Below are positions 8,756 through 15,036 of a stretch of 48,344 bases of DNA, piece by piece. The DNA is from Nostoc sp. JL34 (GTDB lineage Bacteria; Cyanobacteriota; Cyanobacteriia; Cyanobacteriales; Nostocaceae): positions 1 through 48,344 of the forward strand of contig NZ_JABXKQ010000063.1 of assembly GCF_017114945.1 (NCBI RefSeq), written 5' to 3'. Position numbers and translations under genes: made by a program. The notes under the pieces were generated by a model that was not told the origin of the DNA, did not search any database, and worked only from the letters and a program-made list of their open reading frames with translations. The stretch's first letter is position 1. Every line of letters starts with the position of its first letter.

Positions 8756-9583
8756 ATGACTGCGATTTCTGATTGCTTTGAAACCCTTGGGCACAATCGT
8801 GAGTGCGCTCTAATTCCGTTTATCACTGCTGGCGATCCAGATTTAGAAACAACAGCAAAAGCCTTACAGGTTCTAGATCGTAGTGGAGCCGACATTATTG
8901 AACTGGGTATACCCTACTCCGATCCTCTGGCTGATGGGCCAGTAATTCAAGCTGCTGCTACCCGCGCCTTACAAAGGGGTACGAAGTTAGAGCAGGTGCT
9001 AGAAATGTTGGAAGGGATTACTCCTAAATTGCGATCGCCCATTGTCCTATTTACCTACTACAACCCAATTTTGCATCGGGGAATTGACAAATTCCTCTCT
9101 TTAATTGCTGCGGCTGGGGTCGCAGGATTGGTAATACCTGATTTACCCTTAGAGGAAGCAGCAGATTTGCTCCAATCAGCTAGTGATATGGGAATTGACG
9201 TAATCTTATTAATTGCTCCCACCAGTTCTGCTGAACGGATAGAAGCGATCGCTCGTTCTTCCCAAGGATTTATTTATTTAGTCAGTGTGACTGGGGTTAC
9301 AGGGGTGCGATCGCAACTGGAAAACCGCGTGTCCGATTTACTCAAACAAATTCGTAGTGTTACTGATAAACCCATTGCAGTCGGCTTTGGAATATCTGAA
9401 GCTGAACAAGCCCGTCAGGTAATGGAATGGGGTGCAGATGGTGCGATCGTAGGTAGCGCTTTTGTAAAACGGTTAGCCCAAGGTACACCAGAGCAGGGAC
9501 TAAATGCGATCGCCGAATTTTGCCAAAGTCTCAAGGCTGCCCTCAAAACCACTAACACCAGCACAAATACTCCTCTTGATTAG
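8756..9583 (+). CDS. trpA: Tryptophan synthase alpha chain
   Basis: TrpA cleaves indole-3-glycerol phosphate to indole and glyceraldehyde-3-phosphate in a complex with TrpB. The TIM-barrel signatures are present: the catalytic Glu in [11 protein letters not shown] and catalytic Asp in [12 protein letters not shown], then [19 protein letters not shown], the flexible loop SVTGVTGVR and the phosphate site VGFGIS. The length of 275 aa is normal. I chose the ATG at 8756 ([11 protein letters not shown]); an upstream in-frame TTG at 8741 lies inside the heptamer repeat and would add five repeat-encoded residues. Other trp genes are not in this window. Confidence 0.95.
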   Translation: MTAISDCFETLGHNRECALIPFITAGDPDLETTAKALQVLDRSGADIIELGIPYSDPLADGPVIQAAATRALQRGTKLEQVLEMLEGITPKLRSPIVLFTYYNPILHRGIDKFLSLIAAAGVAGLVIPDLPLEEAADLLQSASDMGIDVILLIAPTSSAERIEAIARSSQGFIYLVSVTGVTGVRSQLENRVSDLLKQIRSVTDKPIAVGFGISEAEQARQVMEWGADGAIVGSAFVKRLAQGTPEQGLNAIAEFCQSLKAALKTTNTSTNTPLD

Positions 9584-9819
9584 ACGGGGAAAGTAGATTA
9601 AAAAAGTATAACAGTGTAGTTTTTCTATCCTTGCTTGCTAGACAATTTGACCATTATGGTCTTGAATATTAACATCAGATATCATGGTGTAAAAAAACTA
9701 GCTGATACAGTCGCTTATAGTTTGAGTATTATGTGAAATTAAGTAGGCATAATTTATGAGTGTGAGAGTGAGTCAGTCACAAATGATTATAGTTACGTCG
9801 CAATTGAGGAGCAAAGGCG

Positions 9820-10488
9820 ATGAGTGAGAGTATGGCGTTTATCGGCGGGGTCGCTGTAGCTGGGCTGGCGGCTCTCGTATTGCTCAAAGGAACAAATACC
9901 CCGCTACAACCTAACTTTGCTGTTGCTCCGCAAATGCCGGGTACTGTAGTAGCACCGGGAATGCAGCCACAAATGTATTCTCCTTACAACCCTTATGCGC
10001 CGCCATCGGCGTATCCTGGTCAGGTTCAGCCATCCACTGCTCCTAATACTGACCAGCGCTTGGAGATGGAGAAACTAAACACGCAGATGCAGCTGGAGCG
10101 TTTAAAAAACGATAATGAACAGCTAAAGTTGCAAAATCAACAACTCCAAGGCCAAGTCCAAAATTTCAATACTCAGCAGCAGTGGCAATTAGCCCAACAG
10201 AATAACCAACAAAAAACAGCAGCACTCCAGCCGCAAAGTTCTTGGTGGTCTTCACCCATGCTTTGGGCTGTGGGAGGCGCAACTCTCACTATTGGTGGTG
10301 GTGTTGTCGTCGCTGGAGTATTGGCTTTGTTCTCACCACGGCAGCGTCCAGCCCGTACTGTACAAGTGATTCATCCCTACCAAGGAAATACGCCGCCCTT
10401 GGTTCCAGTCCGTCGCGCTGAGTTTCTGCCTGCTTCTCGAATGGAAGCAAGACGAGTTGAAGCACCAGAGTACGACGAAATGCACTGA
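9820..10488 (+). CDS. Membrane-anchored coiled-coil protein, cyanobacterial, function unknown
   Basis: This 222-aa protein starts with a hydrophobic helix (about 5-22), followed by a proline/glutamine/tyrosine-rich segment (28-75), a coiled coil (about 78-118, LEMEKLNTQMQLERLKNDNEQL) and a second hydrophobic, glycine-rich helix (about 146-171). It ends in a basic tail. A strong ribosome site (GAGGAG, 11 nt upstream) supports the ATG. I associate similar proteins with filamentous cyanobacteria but cannot name a function. The P/Q-rich linker and coiled coil suggest a scaffold. Confidence 0.7.
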   Translation: MSESMAFIGGVAVAGLAALVLLKGTNTPLQPNFAVAPQMPGTVVAPGMQPQMYSPYNPYAPPSAYPGQVQPSTAPNTDQRLEMEKLNTQMQLERLKNDNEQLKLQNQQLQGQVQNFNTQQQWQLAQQNNQQKTAALQPQSSWWSSPMLWAVGGATLTIGGGVVVAGVLALFSPRQRPARTVQVIHPYQGNTPPLVPVRRAEFLPASRMEARRVEAPEYDEMH

Positions 10489-10514
10489 GCGGGAAAATAA
10501 AATTACAAATAAAC

Positions 10515-10551
10515 ACGGATGCACACAGATAATTAATCTGTGTGCATCCGT
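10515..10551 (+). terminator. Long palindromic hairpin after the coiled-coil gene
   Basis: Sixteen-bp arms (ACGGATGCACACAGAT and its complement) flank a 5-nt AATTA loop, 27 bp after the stop. There is no run of T directly behind it, so it may be a dispersed repeat doing duty as a 3'-end stabiliser and not a canonical terminator. Confidence 0.6.
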
Positions 10552-10591
10552 AGTTTAAAATCATAAACAAAGCTTTTTACAGGGTTTGTAT

Positions 10592-10612
10592 ATAGCAGTT
10601 TTCAATTGTGTG
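10592..10612. repeat. Dispersed repeat fragment, copy 1
   Basis: The core TAGCAGTTTTCAATTG is found here, at 12566-12586 and, with one change, at about 32808-32825. All three copies lie in spacers, two of them just after genes. Confidence 0.65.
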
Positions 10613-11814
10613 AAGACAATTGTATCAACTTAAACAAAAATAAAGCATAAAATGTAATCTGAGAACATCAAAAACATCTGCTTTCCCTGCCCTTCAGATG
10701 ACGCTACCGCTTCGCTACAACGGGGATAAACCCTGTAATGCGCTAGCTCACTAATTGAGCAAATAAAGAAAGAACTATTTTCATTATCGAAGAAAGCCAG
10801 AGGGCAGGAGGGAGGAGGTTTTAGAAAAAAATTATTCCCTCTGCAAAGAGAGTTTAAAACCCCTAAATTTATTTATGAAAAAAGATAGAAATATTTTTTT
10901 CGCTAGCCGTAGTGTTAAGCCTGGTATATCGTCAAATTTCAGGAATTAGAGAAGTAGGGTGGATATTATCTTCAGAAGGATTACTGTGAATAGGACGCAT
11001 TCAAGTCAGCACATAAGCAATATTCAAAAAGTTTCAAACACTGCTTTCTCGTATTATTTACAAAAATTTTTGAGCAAGTAATAGAAATAATCTACCAACA
11101 ACAGAGATTGATAGCAATTGCGCCAAGTTGACAAGCAATGAATCAAAGATTTACACGCATCTGAATTGCTGATAGTTCAACATTAGAAGTACTCGTTAAG
11201 TAATTAACCGGATTTAATATTGGATTTGAGACTGTCTTTACGGATGAATCCTTTTTATTGAAACCGATTATTTCGATTAGGAAAATAGTCTCCCTACTTT
11301 TTAAATTAACTATTAGTTACATTTTTATTAACAATTTTAAAACGCTTGCTTTCAAAGGATAGCAAGGCTTTTATCTTATCCCTAGTTGGAAAAATTAACC
11401 CTGATTATTCGGAAGAAAAACTCGGATTTATCTAGAATTGACCAAATAGATATGATGTTTGGGTTAATCGATAGCCATTGCTCTTGCAAATGTTAAGAAA
11501 GATCCAGTTATGTAGCAAAAATAAGCCAATTTTAGTAATTCTTAATGAAATCTTTATGATTTCTATCTGTTACAAATAACAAATGATTATTTACAATAAA
11601 CAATAAAGCATCGTAATAATTTTTTATAAATATTTCCGTGCTTTTTATGGCTAGAAATAACAAGGAATCTCACAGCCAAAAGTTGTAGAATATGACGTTC
11701 TTAAGCCACTCAAATTTTCAGATGGCAGCGGAAAGAAAAAAATCAATTATCCCTGACTTTAGGCTGAAGTAGAATATTCACAACCGAAATCAGGTAGTAC
11801 AAGGTTTACGTATA
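10613..11814. other. 1.2-kb AT-rich spacer upstream of the FHA gene
   Basis: I see no coding frame with family features, no tRNA and no clear terminator hairpins. Parts are strongly AT-rich (about 11280-11660). The length is unusual and leaves room for small RNAs or a long regulatory leader, but nothing specific can be supported by eye. Confidence 0.5.
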
Positions 11815-12549
11815 ATGGCTGACTTTGCACAAACGGAAATAGAACGGCGATTGACTTTATATCAGGTATTCCTCAAGTTGTATGAGCATCACAGCAGCCT
11901 TCTAGATGAAATTCTTCAGCTAGAAAACCTATCTCAACCGTCGTTGACGAGAGTGAAGGCATGTTACGTACATGGTGTAGTGGATACTGCTGCTGTTTAT
12001 TTAATGACTAACTTGTGCGACAATCAGACTCAAAGTTTACGACAGCCACAGCGGATCTGGACGATAGGTCGGAATCGTACCAGTGGTATTTGCATTGCTG
12101 ATAGTTATATGTCTCGTCGTCACGCTGCTATTCAACATATTGACGATCAAGGTTTTTACTTAATTGATTTCAACAGTACCAATGGCTCCTTTGTGAATGG
12201 CGATCGCGCTGTTGGGCCGATCAAGCTCAAAGATGGCGATAGCATCCGTCTAGGGAATATGACTTTTGATTTTTTTGTGAATTATACCTGTCGCGTTTTG
12301 CCAACTGTAGCGATGGATTTATTGATGCAGCTTGTGCATCGAAAGAATGACCATCCAGTAGAAATGCTTACTTATTCCCAGAATAGACAAAAACCTCTAA
12401 CTGAAAAACCAGATTCTAATTTAGAGACTTTCAGAAATTCCAGACTAGTTGAGAAGCATGAAAATTGTGATCAAAACTTCAGTTTAGAACAGAAATCAGA
12501 AATTTTAGACCGTTTTTTCAGCAGACAAATACCGTCTAATCCCAGATAA
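11815..12549 (+). CDS. FHA-domain protein
   Basis: FHA domains bind phosphothreonine peptides. This 244-aa protein has an N-terminal helical region (about 5-65) seen in other cyanobacterial FHA proteins. An FHA domain follows (about 78-152) with Gly85-Arg86, Ser100-x2-His103 (SRRHAAI) and the NSTNGSFVNG loop (about 120-129). The C-terminal tail (about 185-244) is polar and unstructured. The key binding residues are all present. There is no kinase or phosphatase next to it, so its partner is unknown. A weak AAGG lies upstream of the ATG. Confidence 0.85.
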   Translation: MADFAQTEIERRLTLYQVFLKLYEHHSSLLDEILQLENLSQPSLTRVKACYVHGVVDTAAVYLMTNLCDNQTQSLRQPQRIWTIGRNRTSGICIADSYMSRRHAAIQHIDDQGFYLIDFNSTNGSFVNGDRAVGPIKLKDGDSIRLGNMTFDFFVNYTCRVLPTVAMDLLMQLVHRKNDHPVEMLTYSQNRQKPLTEKPDSNLETFRNSRLVEKHENCDQNFSLEQKSEILDRFFSRQIPSNPR

Positions 12550-12565
12550 AAAAAATTGCAAGTTC

Positions 12566-12586
12566 TAGCAGTTTTCAATTGCGTGA
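12566..12586. repeat. Dispersed repeat fragment, copy 2
   Basis: TAGCAGTTTTCAATTGCGTG lies 16 bp after the FHA stop and matches 10592-10612. Confidence 0.65.
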
Positions 12587-12852
12587 AATATCCACAACTT
12601 ATGGGCACACAACAATATTCATGCATATCAGATGAATGTGAAAGCTAGTAGATGTTGTTGCTCAATTAACTTCATATCTGACCCTTCACCACTAAACTTG
12701 GGGATTTGAAGGAAAGATTTGCTTAAATTTTCTCCCCCTGCTTCCCCTACCATTGGTGTAACGCCATTCATTTGCCAACAAGATTATTTAAGTAGTCGGA
12801 CAGAATTAATTACACAACGTCATTGCGGGAGCGATCGCGGTAGCGTCTCTAA

Positions 12853-13016
12853 GAGGTTGTTTGAAAAGTTGTAAAGTATACTCAAAACCCCGCTTCCATT
12901 CCTCTCCCCGAAAGATCGATAGGCTTTGAAACCCCCATTCCCTTGTAGGGAAGGGGGGCTGGGGGGTTAGGTTTTCGAGGCTTAGATATTACCAAAAAAA
13001 CTTTTCAAACACCCTC
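12853..13016. mobile_element. 164-bp MITE with TAA target duplication
   Basis: The ends are inverted repeats of about 18 bp (GAGGTTGTTTGAAAAGTT on the left, GAGGGTGTTTGAAAAGTT read from the right), with one mismatch. The element is flanked on both sides by TAA (12850-12852 and 13017-13019), consistent with a 3-bp target duplication. The interior has no coding frame and carries a C-rich/G-rich internal pairing (about 12932-12972). The ends resemble those of IS5-type transposons, so it is probably mobilised in trans. Confidence 0.8.
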
Positions 13017-13019
13017 TAA

Positions 13020-13449
13020 GAGTTGCAAAATGTAGTCCAAGCTTTCCCAAAGGACAGCAATCACAAGGGCTGGGATTGGTTCGCTCGCTAATGACTATAA
13101 ATATTTTTGTCCATCTACTTATTTATGGGGTTCTCCCCGTTCCTCCCTGCTTCCTTTCTTCTTGTCTGACAGCAGGATTGCTGGTAGACAAAGAGTTAAA
13201 GGTGAAAATATAGAAAAAAAATTAAGAATGTGATTAAATATCATAGCAATCATTTTGCAGTGGCATCCCTAGCTGACAATAAAAAAAAAGCGATTCAGGG
13301 ATTGAGTGAGCAGGTTATGCTCTATCCTGGCAACAGGAGGATACTCAAGGTCTACCAGCAGTAGCAACAACAGTAGTGGTGCAATCCAGTGATGTGGGCA
13401 GGGAAATGCTAGGGCGATGTCTAATGACAAGCTGCTACGCGTCTACGCC
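13020..13449. other. Spacer between the MITE and the sRNA array
   Basis: I see no gene. This stretch lies beyond the terminator of the last (hetF-distal) sRNA unit. Confidence 0.4.
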
Positions 13450-13511
13450 AAAAAAAAACCCCCAGTGAGCGTTAGCCAACCAGGGGAGTTAGTTATCAGG
13501 GTGCATCTACC
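13450..13511 (-). ncRNA. nsiR1: NsiR1-like sRNA, hetF-distal unit (intact)
   Basis: TCCGGA lies at 13542-13547. The RNA starts near 13511 and ends in a hairpin with a nine-T run (13458-13450). All core segments are present. The 5' end is estimated, not mapped. Confidence 0.8.
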
Positions 13512-13581
13512 AATTAATTGTTCTCAGATTGAACACCATATTCCGGACAAATTTGTACAAAGGTCAATTATTTTTTTAAAT

Positions 13582-13640
13582 AAAAAAACCCCAGTTGGTG
13601 TTAACCTACTAGGGGAGCGAGTTATCAGGGTGCATCTACC
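13582..13640 (-). ncRNA. nsiR1: NsiR1-like sRNA (intact, duplicated unit)
   Basis: TCCGGA lies at 13671-13676, the hairpin is CCCCTAGTAGGT...ACC...CTGGGG, and a seven-T run follows (13588-13582). It is nearly identical, with its flanks, to the unit at 13846-13904. Compared with the 14523-14581 unit, the inner stem pair changes from C-G to U-A on both strands, a compensatory change. Confidence 0.82.
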
Positions 13641-13778
13641 AATAATCTTTTCTAGGGGCAGCCAGTATCTTCCGGAGAAAATGAACTCAATCAGGGTTGA
13701 TGGCAATGTCTACGACGGACTGTAACGCTCGTGACATTTGATGATTCGCGAACACTTCGCTATGGGTGACGCAACTAG

Positions 13779-13829
13779 AAAAAAACCTAGTAGGGCATTA
13801 GCTAACCAGGGGAGTAAGTTATCAAGGTC
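13779..13829 (-). pseudogene. Truncated NsiR1-like unit
   Basis: Only the 3' half survives (TTGATAACTTACTCCCC, the hairpin region and a seven-T run). The 5' half and promoter are replaced directly by the terminator-distal sequence of the next unit, as if deleted by recombination between repeats. Confidence 0.75.
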
Positions 13830-13845
13830 AGTTATTTTTTTAAAT

Positions 13846-13904
13846 AAAAAAACCCCAGTTGGTGTTAACCTACTAGGGGAGTGAGTTATCAGGGTGCATC
13901 TACC
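13846..13904 (-). ncRNA. nsiR1: NsiR1-like sRNA (intact, duplicated unit)
   Basis: TCCGGA lies at 13935-13940 and a seven-T run at 13852-13846. The similarity to the 13582-13640 unit extends about 90 bp upstream of the promoter box, to CGCTCGTGAC. Confidence 0.82.
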
Positions 13905-14008
13905 AATAATCTTTTCTAGGGGCAGCCAGTATCTTCCGGAAAAAATGCACTCAATTAGGGTTGATGGCAATATCTACGACGAGATGTAACGCTCGTGACG
14001 CTAACTAG

Positions 14009-14067
14009 AAAAAACCCCCAGTGGGTGTTAACCAACCAGGGGAGTAAGTTATCAGGGTGCATCTACC
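14009..14067 (-). ncRNA. nsiR1: NsiR1-like sRNA (one-base change in the promoter box)
   Basis: The RNA and hairpin are intact, with a six-T run (14014-14009). The promoter box reads TCCGGT on the minus strand (14103-14098), one base off TCCGGA, so expression may be weaker. Confidence 0.78.
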
Positions 14068-14146
14068 AACAATCTTTTCTAAAGTAAATGGGTAGCTACC
14101 GGATAAATTAGCAGAGGTTGAAGTTGTGACTGTTTGTTTATCAGAG

Positions 14147-14185
14147 AAAAACCTCAGAGGGGTTAGTTATCAGGATAGACCTACC
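14147..14185 (-). pseudogene. Decayed NsiR1-like unit
   Basis: GGTAGG...CCTGATAACTAAC and a five-T end remain, but about 20 nt of the terminator stem are missing and there is no TCCGGA at the expected distance. Confidence 0.7.
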
Positions 14186-14522
14186 AATTAGATGATCGGT
14201 GTGCTGCTTTACAAAATGGGTGTGTCAAGGATAATTACTGATTTAGGACTTACGCACAAGAGATCCCCAAATATCCTGAAAAAATTGGCTCTTTAGGGTT
14301 ACCCCTTTTTCAGGGGAGCCAGTGCCTTGATGAAACCGTCTGTTGAGTGGGTAACGCCCAACTGTACTTCTTCGCAGAAAGCGCCCGGTAGAAACTACTC
14401 AAAGTGTTCCGACTCTTAAAGCTAGCAAGAGCGTCTTTGAACAGAAGAAGCAACTGGCGTAAGCTGCTTCAGATATAGGTTTCAGGTTGTCAGTGGATAA
14501 GTTTTGTGCTTACTTCCTTCAT
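14186..14522. other. Insertion-like spacer inside the sRNA array
   Basis: These 337 bp do not resemble the repeat unit and separate two units. AGGACTTACGCA (14246-14257) resembles a common cyanobacterial IS terminus, and a possible but poor partner (GGCGTAAGC) is at 14457-14465. I see no target duplication and no gene. Confidence 0.4.
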
Positions 14523-14581
14523 AAAAAACCCCCAGTGGGCGTTAGCCAACCAGGGGAGCTAGTTATCAGGGTGCATCTACC
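14523..14581 (-). ncRNA. nsiR1: NsiR1-like sRNA (intact)
   Basis: TCCGGA lies at 14612-14617. The hairpin CCCCTGGTTGGC-TAAC-GCCCACTGGGGG pairs over about 11 positions with one mismatch and two G-U wobbles, followed by six T (14528-14523). This is the best-preserved unit. Confidence 0.85.
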
Positions 14582-14652
14582 AATTAAATGTTCTAGGTTT
14601 AACCACCATGCTCCGGATAAATTTGTGAGAAAATTGATTGTTGTCGTGTGTC

Positions 14653-14717
14653 AAAAAAAACAAGAGTGGATATTAACTGACTTAGGGGAGTTAAAAATCA
14701 AGGGACATCCATCTATT
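14653..14717 (-). pseudogene. Degenerate NsiR1-like unit
   Basis: The order of segments is kept, with an eight-T run at 14660-14653. However the hairpin has lost its GGGG arm (CTCTTG instead) and the promoter box is degraded (ACCAGA on the minus strand), so it is probably silent. Confidence 0.7.
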
Positions 14718-14794
14718 AATCAAGTATTCTAGGGTTAAGCACTATTTTCTGGTAGAGAATATCTGCGTCAGAAGTTGCTGTTGTTTGCCAAAAT

Positions 14795-14854
14795 AAAAAA
14801 ACCCCCAGTCGGTGTTAGCCAACTAGGGGAGTTGAAGATCAAGGTGCATCTACC
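14795..14854 (-). ncRNA. nsiR1: NsiR1-like sRNA, hetF-proximal unit (intact)
   Basis: TCCGGA lies at 14885-14890. The hairpin is followed by seven T (14801-14795). Its start lies about 183 nt before the hetF start codon, so any hetF transcript starting further upstream would be perfectly complementary to this RNA. Confidence 0.83.
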
Positions 14855-15036
14855 AATTAAGTGTTCTAGACCCAAGTAATCCGATCCGGATAAAGTTGTA
14901 AAGGCAGGAAAAACCAAAACAGCACCGAATCAGAAACATTCAGGGGCGGGATGCATCTAAATTATCAGAGGAAGCGAAAAATCGACTTGAAACTTTCGCG
15001 TTTCAAACCAGATTTAGGAGGCGGACAGGAGAAGTT

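Larger units (their letters stand above)
13450..14890 (-). repeat. Tandem array of NsiR1-like sRNA genes upstream of hetF
   Basis: Nine related units are spread over 1.44 kb. Each complete unit, read on the minus strand, consists of a TCCGGA promoter box, about 23 nt, an AT-rich -10 region (TTTAAT or GATTAT), an RNA of about 60 nt starting near GGTAGATGCACC, and a terminator hairpin CCCC...GGGG followed by 6-9 T. TCCGGA is the known heterocyst-type (DIF) promoter motif. Tandem NsiR1 genes upstream of hetF are known from Anabaena PCC 7120. Six units look intact and three are decayed. Orientation is inferred from the T-runs and from compensatory changes in the hairpin. Confidence 0.88.

Noticed and set aside
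14246..14465. Possible small IS or MITE inside the sRNA array (AGGACTTACGCA)
   Set aside because: The opposite end matches over only about 8 bp and there is no target duplication, so I list it as spacer.
13417..14732. Short open frames in the 13.4-14.9 kb region (both strands)
   Set aside because: They are repeats of one another because they read through the sRNA units. Hairpins, T-runs and TCCGGA boxes explain the sequence better.
13450..14890. CRISPR-like appearance of the repeat array
   Set aside because: Repeats are about 60-100 bp with degenerate copies and irregular spacing, no cas genes are near, and each unit has its own promoter box and terminator.
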